Assembly (NCBI GenBank): GCA_021463165.1
Contig: JAJTWY010000010.1
Span: 62,001-126,000 of the forward strand
DNA length: 64,000 nucleotides
Reading direction: 5' to 3'
DNA from: Pyrinomonadaceae bacterium
GTDB taxonomy: Bacteria; Acidobacteriota; Blastocatellia; Pyrinomonadales; Pyrinomonadaceae
The translations under genes were made by a program, and so were the position numbers. Below, one piece after another: positions 27,853 through 36,865 of this stretch. The notes below the pieces were generated by a model, which saw nothing but the letters and a program-made list of their open reading frames with translations, was not told the DNA's origin and made no database searches. Position 1 is the stretch's first letter. Each line of letters opens with the position of its first letter.

Positions 27853-29274
27853 TCAGTAAATGTCACTGTTCACCAGATCGACGAAGTTATCGCGCTTTCG
27901 GATCAGGTCGACACGCCCGGCCTCGCGTATCAAAACGACAGGAGGAAGGAATCGGCCATTGTACTGCGACGCTTGGGCGAGCGAATAGGCTCCGCAATTC
28001 AGCATCGCGAGGATCTCGCCTGGTTTTACGTCGGCCGGAAGCCGGCGATGTTCCGGAAGGCGGCCTTCACCTTCGATGTCAAAATAGACATCGCCGCCAT
28101 CGCACAGGGGGCCGGCGACCTTGTAGGGGAAATCATGCGGGGCGTTCGGGCGTTCGGCTGAGATCAGGTGATAGTACCATTTATAGGTCTCCATCGAGAG
28201 CAGGATGTTGAACCCCGCGTCTGTTAGTAGCCAGTTGTCGGTTGTAAGGTTTCGGTTTTCGGCGGTCGCTTCTACCGGCCGTGTTTTGTGGTTGCGTACC
28301 GTGGTCAGGCAGATCGCTGTATCTGCGATAATGCTCCGGCCGGGTTCTACGAGCAGCGTCAGGTCTTTGATCGATCCCGACAATATCGAGCTTTCGGCAT
28401 CCTCGCGGATCGCCTGCCAAGCCGCGAACAAGGCGTCGGAAGGTTCGAAATCTGCCTCGAACATTTCTCGCCGCTCTTCTGGGAAGCCGATCTCGTTTTC
28501 TTCACTCGAGAGGTACTTGACCGGAAACCCACCTCCAATATTGATGTGCTTCAAAGCGACGCCTGTCTCGGCCAGGACCTTTTTCAACTCGCTGTAGAGC
28601 ACTTGGATCGCACTTGTGTAAACAGCCGGATCCGGGTTCTGCGAGCCGACATGAAGATGAATACCGCGAAGGTCAAGGTGCGGCGACTCCTTGTACCGGC
28701 GGATCGCGGCCAACGCCTCGTCGGGCATCATGCCAAACTTCGACGTCAGTAGCGCAGTCTGGAGTCCCGAATGGGTGCTGCTTTCGATCTCAGGTACCAG
28801 GCGGAGGCTGACGTTCGCTCTTTTGCCAAGGTGCTTTGCGGTCTCCTCGATCAGCGAGAGCTCGTATAGCGAATCGACCTGGATCGCGTAAATGCCTGCG
28901 TTTATTGCGTTCTCGAGCTCCCAGATCTCCTTGCTTGTGCCATTGAAGATTATCTGATCACCCGAAAAACCGATCTCGAGAGCCTTCCAAAGCTCACCTC
29001 CGGAATTCACCTCGATATCGCATCCGGCGTTTTTTACTGCCTTCAGGATGCCCATCGTGGACATCGCTTTTGCGGCGTAACAGAGCTTTAGATCACACGC
29101 GATCACACTTTCGACACGCTTGAGTCGTTCGATGTTGTGCCGGACGCGGCGCTCGCTGAATACAAAAAGTGGTGTGCCGAATTCGCGTGCAAGTTCCACG
29201 GCATTTACGCCGTCCATGTGAAGGCAGCCACCCTGGATATCAATGAAGTTTTCGATTTGCCAACTATTTGACAT
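27853..29274 (-). CDS. lysA: Diaminopimelate decarboxylase
   Basis: A 473-residue PLP enzyme of the alanine racemase-like fold that converts meso-DAP to lysine. It shows the PLP lysine in CYAAKAMSTMGIL, HLHVGSQ, the glycine loop NIGGGFPVKY, VEPGRSIIADTAI and, near the C-terminus, LNCGAYSLAQASQYNGR. The usual length is about 420; extra residues are found near 325-345 (ATAENRNLTTDN) and near 265. The former resembles a translated short repeat common in related genomes. The ATG at 29274 begins MSNSWQIENF; the frame is open to 29331, but that part is not LysA-like. It follows the GH3 gene by 82 bp on the same strand. DAP is a murein component, so the proximity to the salvage genes may be meaningful or chance. 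Confidence 0.93.
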   Translation of the reverse strand: MSNSWQIENFIDIQGGCLHMDGVNAVELAREFGTPLFVFSERRVRHNIERLKRVESVIACDLKLCYAAKAMSTMGILKAVKNAGCDIEVNSGGELWKALEIGFSGDQIIFNGTSKEIWELENAINAGIYAIQVDSLYELSLIEETAKHLGKRANVSLRLVPEIESSTHSGLQTALLTSKFGMMPDEALAAIRRYKESPHLDLRGIHLHVGSQNPDPAVYTSAIQVLYSELKKVLAETGVALKHINIGGGFPVKYLSSEENEIGFPEERREMFEADFEPSDALFAAWQAIREDAESSILSGSIKDLTLLVEPGRSIIADTAICLTTVRNHKTRPVEATAENRNLTTDNWLLTDAGFNILLSMETYKWYYHLISAERPNAPHDFPYKVAGPLCDGGDVYFDIEGEGRLPEHRRLPADVKPGEILAMLNCGAYSLAQASQYNGRFLPPVVLIREAGRVDLIRKRDNFVDLVNSDIY

Positions 29275-29356
29275 CAGTTTTTTAGAGAAAAATGAGTACA
29301 GCTCGACTGAGATGATACATCGATAGCACATCGGTGTTCATCTGCGCCATCTGGGG

Positions 29357-31186
29357 TCAATTCTTTTTGATCTGAATTCCAGTTCCTCTCGGGTGCAGCC
29401 CGGGCAGCGATATTGGCAGCTTGCCGGTCGTGTCTTGCAGGCCGAGGATCGCCTTGGCGGCACCGCGCTGCAGCCCGGGCATATCGCCGTAAGCGACGAT
29501 GTAGTTTTTCATTTCCGGAAAGCTTCCAAGAATATACGGGTTGCCAAAGCTGATGCCGATGACGGTCTTGTTTGCGGCAAGTGCATCGCGTAGGATCGCC
29601 GCCCCGTTGTCGGGGATCCCGACACTATTTCTGGCGCCCGACCGAACACGGCCATAGAGTCCGACTACCACCGTATCGGCTTCTCGCACAGCCTTTCGCG
29701 CGCCGTCGACTTGGGCCCGCAGGGAATTCTCCTGAAGATAGGCTTGCGAAAAGCGCAGCCCATTTGCACGGAGCGACGAGCTGAGCGGACTCATTACCAA
29801 GCCGCCGTCGAGACCGTTCGAGATCCCCAGGACAGCGATCTTTTTCGAGCGATCCAACGGCAGATCACCGCTATTCTGCCGAACAAGTGTAATGGCCGCT
29901 GCTCCGATCTCATCGGCGAGCACATTGACGTCAGGGCTTGAAACGATCCGGTCGATCTTATCGAGTGGGGTCATCCGACTTTTGAAGAGCCCAAGTTCGT
30001 GCTTCCATGCGATCTGCCGCTTGACGGATTCGTCAAGGCGCTCCATCGAGATGCGCCCGCTCTTTACTGCCGCAGCGAGTCCGCGGATCATTGCGTCGAC
30101 ATCGTGGGGTTTTTCAAGAATGTCTGTGCCCGCGAGAATAGCCCGGACACCGGCTTCTTCTTGCGAGAAATAGATCGTCAATCCGCTCATCGACATAGCG
30201 TCGGAGACGATCAGCCCCTTGAATCCAAGCTCCTTTCGAAGGATGTCCGTCTGAACCTTTGCGGAAAGGGTCGCGGGAATTGTCGCCCCTTGCGATACGA
30301 TCTCAGAGCCGTCTTCGGCATCTCCGCCGCCATAGCTGGGGAGCGGTTTGATCTGTTCATTATCGATCTGCGGCAGAGCAATGTGGGCGATCATTATCGA
30401 GCCGATACCCGCGTCGATCGCCTGCTTGAACGGCCGAAGCTCGAGCGCATCAAGTCGTGACTTTGGCAGATCGATTATCGGCAGACCGCGATGGGAATCA
30501 ACATTTGTGTCGCCGTGTCCCGGAAAGTGTTTTGCTGTCGCGATCACCTGCTGGCTTTGAATGCCGAGAGCGAATGCCGTCCCGAATCTCCCGACGTCGT
30601 CGGGATCTTCGCCAAAACTTCGGACATTGATCACCGGATTTGCGGCGTTATTGTTGACATCGAGCACAGGAGCGTAAACATGGCGAATGCCGATGGCCTT
30701 TGCCTCTCGGCCCGTGACCACGCCCATCCGACGGGCGAATTCAGGATTGCCGGTCGCCGTTACCGCCATCGCCCATGGAAAATTCGTTGCATCTTCAAAC
30801 CGCATCCCGATGCCGGTCTCGGCATCGAGTGACATCAGGAGCGGATATTTTGCAAGCTCCTGCATCCGGTTGGCGAGGTGTGTGGTCTCATAGATCGGCG
30901 CCCCGAAAAATATGATGCCGCCCAGCTTGTTATCGACGACGTGTCGTCGCAGATCTTTGAAATAGCTGCTCCCCTGATTCGCAAATCTCGCGTTGATGCC
31001 GATATGGACGAGCTGGCCAATCTTTTCCTCAACGGTCATTTTCTTGACCAACTTGACCGCAAATTCCTCCGACTTTTTTGTCGGCCAAAATTGAGCGCGG
31101 GGCTGAGAGTTCACGCCGCGGGCCAGCACGCCAAGGTTGGCCGCGGTCAGACACATCAAGAGAGTGCTAGTTAGATACTTCTTCAT
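29357..31186 (-). CDS. nagZ: Glycoside hydrolase family 3 beta-N-acetylhexosaminidase (NagZ-like)
   Basis: A 609-residue exported GH3 enzyme predicted to remove terminal beta-linked GlcNAc from murein fragments. A signal peptide is present at residues 1-22. The (beta/alpha)8 domain has LMSLDAETGIGMRF, VYAPVLDVNNN, TAKHFPGHGDTNVDSHRGLP, whose histidine belongs to the NagZ-type Asp-His dyad, and the nucleophile loop LIVSDAMSM. A second alpha/beta domain (about 420-609) makes it longer than cytoplasmic NagZ of E. coli (341 residues) and like the two-domain exported NagZ of Bacillus. It overlaps the symporter gene by 20 bp, so they are in one operon with murQ and the sugar kinase. Confidence 0.9.
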   Translation of the reverse strand: MKKYLTSTLLMCLTAANLGVLARGVNSQPRAQFWPTKKSEEFAVKLVKKMTVEEKIGQLVHIGINARFANQGSSYFKDLRRHVVDNKLGGIIFFGAPIYETTHLANRMQELAKYPLLMSLDAETGIGMRFEDATNFPWAMAVTATGNPEFARRMGVVTGREAKAIGIRHVYAPVLDVNNNAANPVINVRSFGEDPDDVGRFGTAFALGIQSQQVIATAKHFPGHGDTNVDSHRGLPIIDLPKSRLDALELRPFKQAIDAGIGSIMIAHIALPQIDNEQIKPLPSYGGGDAEDGSEIVSQGATIPATLSAKVQTDILRKELGFKGLIVSDAMSMSGLTIYFSQEEAGVRAILAGTDILEKPHDVDAMIRGLAAAVKSGRISMERLDESVKRQIAWKHELGLFKSRMTPLDKIDRIVSSPDVNVLADEIGAAAITLVRQNSGDLPLDRSKKIAVLGISNGLDGGLVMSPLSSSLRANGLRFSQAYLQENSLRAQVDGARKAVREADTVVVGLYGRVRSGARNSVGIPDNGAAILRDALAANKTVIGISFGNPYILGSFPEMKNYIVAYGDMPGLQRGAAKAILGLQDTTGKLPISLPGLHPRGTGIQIKKN

Positions 31187-32678
31187 TGTTTGGAATTACG
31201 AGACTGGCAAGCAAAGTTACTATCAGGGTGATCAAGCTTCCGATCAGGGCGTACCAAGGCCAGGCGATCACGGGCCCGGGAGCGAGTTTGTTCGCCGCTA
31301 GCAGGATGTAGATCATAGTGCCGATGCTGACGACCATCCCAATGAGCGCGTGGATCTCACGTGCACGTTTGATGAACGTCCCGACCAAAAAGACGCCCAG
31401 TATCGGCCCGTTGATCAGCGATGCGACCGCGAGGGCCATGCTTAAGGCCGAGCTGTCGGCATTTCGGAGCGCGACGGCGATGGCGATCTGAATAATGCCG
31501 ACGATCACGGTCAGAACACCGGCGACGCGCATCAACTGCTTGTCGGTGACGGCCTTTGCAAACGGCTTATAGATGTCATTAACGGCAGTTGCGGCTATCG
31601 AATTGAGCGACGATGAGAGGGCTGCCGCGAAAATAGCGGCTACCACGAGGCCCGCGAGGCCAGTAGGCATTTTCTGTGTTATGAAATCGGGAAAGACCTT
31701 ATCGCCACCTGTGAATGGAAATGCGCCGGCCGCCGTCTCGTAACCTGGCAAATTGTACGGAGCGTAGAATGCAAACAGGAGTACGCCTATGAACAAAAAG
31801 CCGATGAATTGACCGAGCACGACCGCCCCCGATGTCATCAGGGCCGTGATCGCGGCCCGGGGTTTATCAGTACAAAGGTATCGTTGGACTAGAAACTGGT
31901 CGGTGCCGTGCGTCGACATCGTCAGGAAGCACCCGCCAAGAACGCCGCCCCAGAATGTATAGGTTTTGGCGAAATCGAGGTTGAAGTCGAAAAGGCCAAA
32001 CTTATGATATTGACGGCCGATGTCGATCGCCCCGCCCAGCCCGCCTTCGATGTTGCCAATGAGGACGACGGCGGCTGCTACGGCTCCGCCGATGTAGATG
32101 ATCAACTGCACTACCTCGATCCAGATCACGGCCTCCATTCCACCGTAGAAGGTGAATATGATCATCACAAGCCCAAGCAGGACGATCGAACCAACGATGA
32201 TCGTCGTTGGGTCAGCATCGGGTTGAAATGCTGCGTACACCGCGGCGAGGACGATCGACGTCAAAAGCAGCCTGATCCCGTCCGCAATGTTTCGCATTAC
32301 GACAAACAGGCTTGACGCAAGGATCTTTACCCGTCCTCCGAACCTTTCACCGAGCAGTTGGTAAACCGTCTGCAGTCTGCCCTGGAAATAAAGCGGAATA
32401 AAGACGATCGAGATAACGACCCGACCGAGTAAGTAACCAAAAACGAGCTGGAGAAACTCGAAATTTCCACCTTTCGCAAAAGCGATCCCGGGTACCGAGA
32501 TAAAGGTGATCGTACTCGTTTCAGTGGCAACGATCGACATCGCGATCGCCCACCAGGGAACATTCCGGTCACCGACGAAATAGTCCTCGGTTGTTTCCTG
32601 CTTTCCCGCGTACCAGATGCCGAACGCGGTGATGCCGATCAGGTAGCCGAAAATTATGACAAGGTCGAGTGTTTGCAT
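31167..32678 (-). CDS. Sodium:solute symporter (SSS family), probable amino-sugar importer
   Basis: A 503-residue inner-membrane transporter with about 13-14 hydrophobic helices. Family features include the N-terminal YLIGITAFGIWYAGKQ, TEDYFVGDRNVPWWAIAMSI, SVPGIAFAKGG and FAAALSSSLNSIAATAVNDIY, the sodium-binding region of TM8 with its serine cluster. SSS members import sugars, sialic acid or MurNAc with sodium. Here the position between murQ/sugar kinase and nagZ points to uptake of MurNAc, GlcNAc or a murein disaccharide. This substrate call comes from context, not from residues. The downstream gene overlaps by 20 bp. Confidence 0.85.
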   Translation of the reverse strand: MQTLDLVIIFGYLIGITAFGIWYAGKQETTEDYFVGDRNVPWWAIAMSIVATETSTITFISVPGIAFAKGGNFEFLQLVFGYLLGRVVISIVFIPLYFQGRLQTVYQLLGERFGGRVKILASSLFVVMRNIADGIRLLLTSIVLAAVYAAFQPDADPTTIIVGSIVLLGLVMIIFTFYGGMEAVIWIEVVQLIIYIGGAVAAAVVLIGNIEGGLGGAIDIGRQYHKFGLFDFNLDFAKTYTFWGGVLGGCFLTMSTHGTDQFLVQRYLCTDKPRAAITALMTSGAVVLGQFIGFLFIGVLLFAFYAPYNLPGYETAAGAFPFTGGDKVFPDFITQKMPTGLAGLVVAAIFAAALSSSLNSIAATAVNDIYKPFAKAVTDKQLMRVAGVLTVIVGIIQIAIAVALRNADSSALSMALAVASLINGPILGVFLVGTFIKRAREIHALIGMVVSIGTMIYILLAANKLAPGPVIAWPWYALIGSLITLIVTLLASLVIPNNEEVSN

Positions 32679-32761
32679 CGATCAATAAGTTCCGAATAGA
32701 GTTTTACTAAGAAACTATAAGTATTTTCTATCGTGAAACCACTGCGCGGTCAAATGCCGTT

Positions 32762-33808
32762 TCACTTTCGAGCCCAGAACATTCCGATATTCTTGATCCG
32801 ATTCAGTTGAGTTTCCTCGATCCAGGCGAACCGTTCCCGCGCCATCGGCACAATGTCGTATTCGGTGATCTCGCCCCTCAGCTCACGTTCGGCAAGGTCG
32901 AGGATGAAGTTTTCGGCGTCGTCTGCGATCGTTTTCAGGCGGGCGATCTCATCATCTTTCAGATCGGGATAGACACCTAGCATTCTCTCGTTGATCGGCT
33001 TTCGAAAGTTAGGGCCCCATTCCGTTGCAAACTCCAGAGCCTTGTTCACCATCTCGATTGGGAACTCGTACGATGGCCGATCCTCGGAATGTGAGTGATA
33101 GAGGTTCACTGGCATTGAATCGGACTGTCGACCGGGGGTCTTGCTGCTCGGGGCCGAATGCTTGATCGCTTCATAACGCCCGGTAAACTCCGGCGGAAAA
33201 AATTTAATAAATCTGAGCCGAAGATGACGCCCGCGTTCAAGCCGCATGTCCATCTCGTAGAACCCCGGGCCGACGTGGCCGATGTGCAGAGAGTAGGCCG
33301 CTTCGCCAGCAACGATCTCGACCGCCGGCTTTTCATACGAATCAACCTCGAATTTTCGAAGTGTGTCGACGAGCGTCACGTTTCGTATCTCAGGAAATCT
33401 TCTCGGGAGAGGGACCACGATCTTCTGCCAATGCAAGTTCTCAACAAGTGAAATACCGAAGATCCCCAGGCAGTTCGGGTTATCGTCAAACGCGGGATCG
33501 GCGTCGTCAAGAACCCTCGTGTACGTGATCTTAACAGGGCAACGGCCCGGCGGGACATTCTCGGCGAACGGAGGGCAGGGGATCACTGCGTCAGTTTCGA
33601 CAAATCCCGGGATCCCATCGCCCCTATCTGGAAGCCGATATCCATAGGTTTCAAAATGTTCGGGAGGTACCGTGTTGAATGGTTGGTCTGACGTCGGGTC
33701 GAGGCTTGCAAGGCTGACCGATGCAGCCTCCAACTCGACGAGCGTTCCTTCGTCGAAGAACGCATTCTCTTTGAGAAAGAACAGCGAATAGACGGCCGGG
33801 CTTTCCAT
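32762..33808 (-). CDS. Uncharacterised 348-residue protein of the murein-salvage operon
   Basis: I do not recognise this family. No signal peptide or membrane helix is visible. The first two-thirds are beta-rich with prolines (FETYGYRLPDRGDGIPGFVETDAVIPCPPF, then FEVDSYEKPAVEIVAGEAAYSLHIGHVGPGFYEMDMRLERG), which could be a jelly-roll or Ig-like fold. The last 100 residues are helical and charged (EFPIEMVNKALEFATEW onward to AWIEETQLNRIKNIGMFW). Its start codon immediately follows the murQ stop with no gap, so it is translationally linked to murQ. The symporter gene is 83 bp downstream. The context suggests a role with MurNAc or murein peptides, but no reaction can be proposed. Confidence 0.7.
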   Translation of the reverse strand: MESPAVYSLFFLKENAFFDEGTLVELEAASVSLASLDPTSDQPFNTVPPEHFETYGYRLPDRGDGIPGFVETDAVIPCPPFAENVPPGRCPVKITYTRVLDDADPAFDDNPNCLGIFGISLVENLHWQKIVVPLPRRFPEIRNVTLVDTLRKFEVDSYEKPAVEIVAGEAAYSLHIGHVGPGFYEMDMRLERGRHLRLRFIKFFPPEFTGRYEAIKHSAPSSKTPGRQSDSMPVNLYHSHSEDRPSYEFPIEMVNKALEFATEWGPNFRKPINERMLGVYPDLKDDEIARLKTIADDAENFILDLAERELRGEITEYDIVPMARERFAWIEETQLNRIKNIGMFWARK

Positions 33809-34726
33809 TCAGTTGATGCCCTTCAACCGAGCTACAGCCTTTTCAACAACAAAACCCGAACGTTCGAGGGCGTCGGTGGCCGTCTGAGCATCGGCTCCCG
33901 CAGCATTCATCACCAGGGCGATGCGAAGATCGCCGGATCCGAGACGCAGTAGGTCAGCCGCCTCCGATTCGTCCAAGCCAGTCTCCGACATCAGTATCCG
34001 CAGGGAGCGCTCCTTGAGCTTTATGTTCGAGGGCCGGACGTTGGTCATTCGATTGCCCTTTACGTAACCGAGGCGGATCATCGTAACGGTCGAGATCATA
34101 TTAAGAACCATTTTTTGCGCCGTACCCGATTTCATACGCGTTGAACCGGTGATCGGCTCAGCCCCGACGACGGGAACGATGGCCATCCGGGCGGCTTTGG
34201 TAATTGCCGACTCCGGCACACACGTGATGCAGGCAGTAAAACAGCCAAGCTCGCGAGCATGGTCGAGTGCGCCGATCGTGTACGGTGTGCGGCCCGAGGC
34301 GGCAATACCGATGACTGCGTCATTCGGCGTCAGTCCCCGAGCTTTAAGATCTTCGGCACCCGCATCGCGATTATCTTCGCTCGCCTCGGTGGCTTTGTAG
34401 AGAGCGTCGTAGCCGCCCGCGATCACACCTTGGATCAGTTCGTACGAGACGCCGAACGTTGGCGGGATCTCGCTCGCATCAAGAACGCCTAGCCGGCCGC
34501 TCGTTCCAGTACCAACATAAAAAAGCCGGCCACCCGCAGTGAGCCGTTCGACGACGCGATCTATCGTCTCCGCGATCTCCAGCAAGACCTTTTCGACGGC
34601 ATAGGCAACTGTCTTGTCTTCGTCATTGATCAGGCGGGCAGCGTCGATCGTCGAGACTCGATCGATGGCAACGGTCTTAGGATTTTCTTGTTCGGTGACT
34701 GGAAGCATAACCTTATCGCTGGCCAT
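33809..34726 (-). CDS. murQ: N-acetylmuramic acid 6-phosphate etherase
   Basis: A 305-residue MurQ that cleaves the lactyl ether of MurNAc-6-P to give GlcNAc-6-P and D-lactate. The SIS domain carries VGTGTSGRLGVLDASEIPPTFGV, the TEASEDNRDAGAEDL segment with the catalytic acid, GIAASGRTPYTIGAL and the ITGSTRMKSGTAQKMVLNMIST signature. The C-terminal helical domain is complete. Length is normal (about 300). Its first 14 bases overlap the upstream kinase gene and its stop abuts the next gene, a tight operon. The D-lactate released could feed the FAD-linked oxidase at 23.9 kb, but that link is speculation. Confidence 0.96.
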   Translation of the reverse strand: MASDKVMLPVTEQENPKTVAIDRVSTIDAARLINDEDKTVAYAVEKVLLEIAETIDRVVERLTAGGRLFYVGTGTSGRLGVLDASEIPPTFGVSYELIQGVIAGGYDALYKATEASEDNRDAGAEDLKARGLTPNDAVIGIAASGRTPYTIGALDHARELGCFTACITCVPESAITKAARMAIVPVVGAEPITGSTRMKSGTAQKMVLNMISTVTMIRLGYVKGNRMTNVRPSNIKLKERSLRILMSETGLDESEAADLLRLGSGDLRIALVMNAAGADAQTATDALERSGFVVEKAVARLKGIN

Positions 34727-35684
34727 TCCCGTTTTTCATCGCCATTAACGCTGCGGCATGCGAGGGCGACAGCAGCGGTTCTATCAGATAGGCATTTGGT
34801 GCGATCTTAGAGATGACCTCTGCCATCGGGCCGGTCAAAAGTTCGCCCGCTTTGAAAACACTGCCGACGCAACCGATAGGAACTCTATCGTTCTGCAGTC
34901 CGAGTTTAATAATGACCGCCGTCGCGGCGGTTCCTAGTTCGCGGCCCGCATCTGCCAGTATCTGGGTCGCGATCTTGTCGCCCTTCTTTGCCGTATCTAC
35001 CACAAGCCTCGCAAATCCCGCAATGCGGGTGTTGTCCATTTGCGGTCCGTAGATTGCCGAGATCAGGTTCTCAACATTAGATGCACGGAAATACTCCGCC
35101 GCACATTCGCTGAGTCTCGTAAGCTCGCCGCGGCCGTCTGAGGCTTTTGCCACGGCGTGGAGGGCCTCGCCTGCGATCCCTCGTCCGCCCCCTTCATCTC
35201 CAGCGACGGGACCCCATCCTCCGGCGATGAACCGTTCGCCTTTTTGATTTACGCCGATGCAGATCGAGCCCGTGCCGGCAATGACGACCAAACCTGCCTT
35301 GCCGAGTGTGGTTCCGTAAAGTGCGATGTCAGCGTCCGTGGTAACGAGCGTTTTTCTAACTCGCGTTCGAGAAACGAAGCTCTCCCTGATGCGTTCACGC
35401 ATATCGTGGCGTCTGACGCCTGCGAGTCCGAGCGTTGCCGCAACGATGTCTCCACGAGAAAGGCCCGCGCTGTCGCAGGCCGCATCGATGGCTTTTTCGA
35501 TATTTCTAACGGCCGTTTCTACTCCAACCCGAAGAGGGTTAGAAGGGCCGCCAGAGCCTTCAGCAACAACCTCTTTTTCGACGTTCATTAGGGCAACATT
35601 GGTCTTTGTTCCGCCACCGTCAACTCCAAGGTAGAGTTGATAAAGCTGGCGCTTTCGCCCTTGCGATGTTCCGGCCTGCGGCAT
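34713..35684 (-). CDS. BadF/BadG/BcrA/BcrD-type sugar kinase (MurNAc/GlcNAc kinase)
   Basis: A 323-residue ASKHA-fold kinase. Phosphate-1 motif is YLGVDGGGTKTNVAL, followed by GLAGVRR, TTDADIALYGTTLGKAGLVVIAGTGSICIGV and GGWGPVAGDEGGGRGIAGEAL. This is the GlcNAc kinase/MurK family rather than acyl-CoA-dehydrating activators, since the cysteine ligands of the latter are absent. As the first gene of the operon with murQ it most likely makes MurNAc-6-P, as MurK does in organisms that import free MurNAc. Its product would be the MurQ substrate. The promoter region is shared with the divergent LysR gene. Confidence 0.88.
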   Translation of the reverse strand: MPQAGTSQGRKRQLYQLYLGVDGGGTKTNVALMNVEKEVVAEGSGGPSNPLRVGVETAVRNIEKAIDAACDSAGLSRGDIVAATLGLAGVRRHDMRERIRESFVSRTRVRKTLVTTDADIALYGTTLGKAGLVVIAGTGSICIGVNQKGERFIAGGWGPVAGDEGGGRGIAGEALHAVAKASDGRGELTRLSECAAEYFRASNVENLISAIYGPQMDNTRIAGFARLVVDTAKKGDKIATQILADAGRELGTAATAVIIKLGLQNDRVPIGCVGSVFKAGELLTGPMAEVISKIAPNAYLIEPLLSPSHAAALMAMKNGNGQR

Positions 35685-35733
35685 CTTTGATCGTCAGAAA
35701 AACACAAAAAACCATTTTCATTGTTCGCGAAAC

Positions 35734-35772
35734 TTGACATATAATCAAATTTAGTCGATTTTATGTAGTCAA
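35734..35772. promoter_or_regulatory. Candidate LysR operator between the divergent genes
   Basis: The 127-bp AT-rich gap between the kinase and LysR genes holds an imperfect dyad bounded by TTGAC (35734) and GTCAA (ending 35772). The inner arms TAATC and GATTTTA also pair. LysR regulators commonly bind such interrupted T-N11-A dyads next to their own gene. This is a sequence match only. Confidence 0.45.
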
Positions 35773-35811
35773 TAAAATATTCTAATCGCACTCCCGAGGT
35801 AGGTGGGTTAT

Positions 35812-36729
35812 ATGGAGATACGACAGCTAAAGGCATTTTTGGCTATTGCCGAGGCGAAAACGTTTACGGCCGGTGCGAGGCGGGTAAATGTCACTCAAGC
35901 CGCGATCTCGATGCAGATCAGGCAGCTTGAAGATGAGGTAGGATTGCCGCTCTTCACGCGAACGCCGCGTCGAGTGATCCTTACGGAGGCGGGCGAATAC
36001 CTGCTCGAACGAGCTAGAAAGATACTGCGTGAACACGACTCTGCTTTGGCCGAGATCGCTGAATTGGGGGGAGTTGAACACGGCCGGCTTAGGATCGGGT
36101 CCGCTTCCGCGGAATTTGCGACATTGCAGTTGCCTCAGATCCTTCAGGGACTGCGTTTGAAATTTCCGAATTCGGATCTTGCGGTAAGTGCCGGCACGAG
36201 CCAGATGCTCGTTGACAAGATCATGCATGGTGAGATCGACATTGCGTTCGTGTCACTGCCAGTAGATAACTCGTCGATCACGACCGATCTGCTCTTCAGC
36301 GATGAGATCGTTGCGATCGCTCATCCGCAGCATCCCCGATCCAATGAGAAATATATATCGGCGGCGGCTTTGGCGGGCGAAAATCTTATCCTGGGAGAAC
36401 GCGGCGGCAATACGCGTCGGATGATAGATGATTTCTTTAATGCCGCCAATGTCCGTCCCCACGTGATAATGGAACTTTCGCGACAAGAGGCGATCAACCA
36501 AATGGTCGAGAACAACCTTGGAGTTGGGACCGCCGGAGCGAAGACCATCGCCGACGAGATACGCGAAGGCCGTCTGGTCTCGTGGATGATCGAGGGAGCC
36601 GAGATCAACTGGGAACTCGGTCTGGCCCGCCTGCGAGGCGGCTATTTCTCGCCGATCGCGAAAGAATTTGTGCGGCTTTGTAAAGAGAGTTTTGTTGAAC
36701 GAGAAAGGAGATTGAAGGTTGCGAAATGA
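35812..36729 (+). CDS. LysR-family transcriptional regulator
   Basis: A 305-residue regulator. The N-terminal winged helix-turn-helix is MEIRQLKAFLAIAEAKTFTAGARRVNVTQAAISMQIRQLEDEVGLPLFTRT-like, followed by the two-lobe effector domain (about 90-300). It is divergent from the sugar kinase-murQ operon and 56 bp ahead of the NamZ fusion gene, so it is the likely local regulator of murein-sugar salvage; the inducer might be MurNAc, its 6-phosphate or an anhydro sugar. ATG at 35812 with GAGGTAGG upstream is favoured over a GTG three codons earlier. Effector and targets are inferred from position. Confidence 0.88.
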   Translation: MEIRQLKAFLAIAEAKTFTAGARRVNVTQAAISMQIRQLEDEVGLPLFTRTPRRVILTEAGEYLLERARKILREHDSALAEIAELGGVEHGRLRIGSASAEFATLQLPQILQGLRLKFPNSDLAVSAGTSQMLVDKIMHGEIDIAFVSLPVDNSSITTDLLFSDEIVAIAHPQHPRSNEKYISAAALAGENLILGERGGNTRRMIDDFFNAANVRPHVIMELSRQEAINQMVENNLGVGTAGAKTIADEIREGRLVSWMIEGAEINWELGLARLRGGYFSPIAKEFVRLCKESFVERERRLKVAK

Positions 36730-36742
36730 AGAGCCGGATGTT

Positions 36743-36865
36743 TATAGCAAAGTCGCAAGGAGGCAAAGACGCAACGGGAATTATTATGCCATCTAGGCTC
36801 GCGTTGTCTCGTTTGGTACCTGCCCTTATTTTTTTGCTGCTTTGCCTCTTTGCGTTAAATCTCTT
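36743..36865. repeat. Palindromic repeat overlapping the 5' end of the NamZ fusion gene
   Basis: AGCAAAGTCGCAAGGAGGC (from about 36747) and CTGCTTTGCCTCTTTGCGTT (ending about 36857) form an interrupted inverted repeat of the same CGCAAAG family as the copy at 26.2 kb. The right arm lies inside the coding sequence and encodes the hydrophobic core LLLCLFALN of the signal peptide. Confidence 0.55.
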
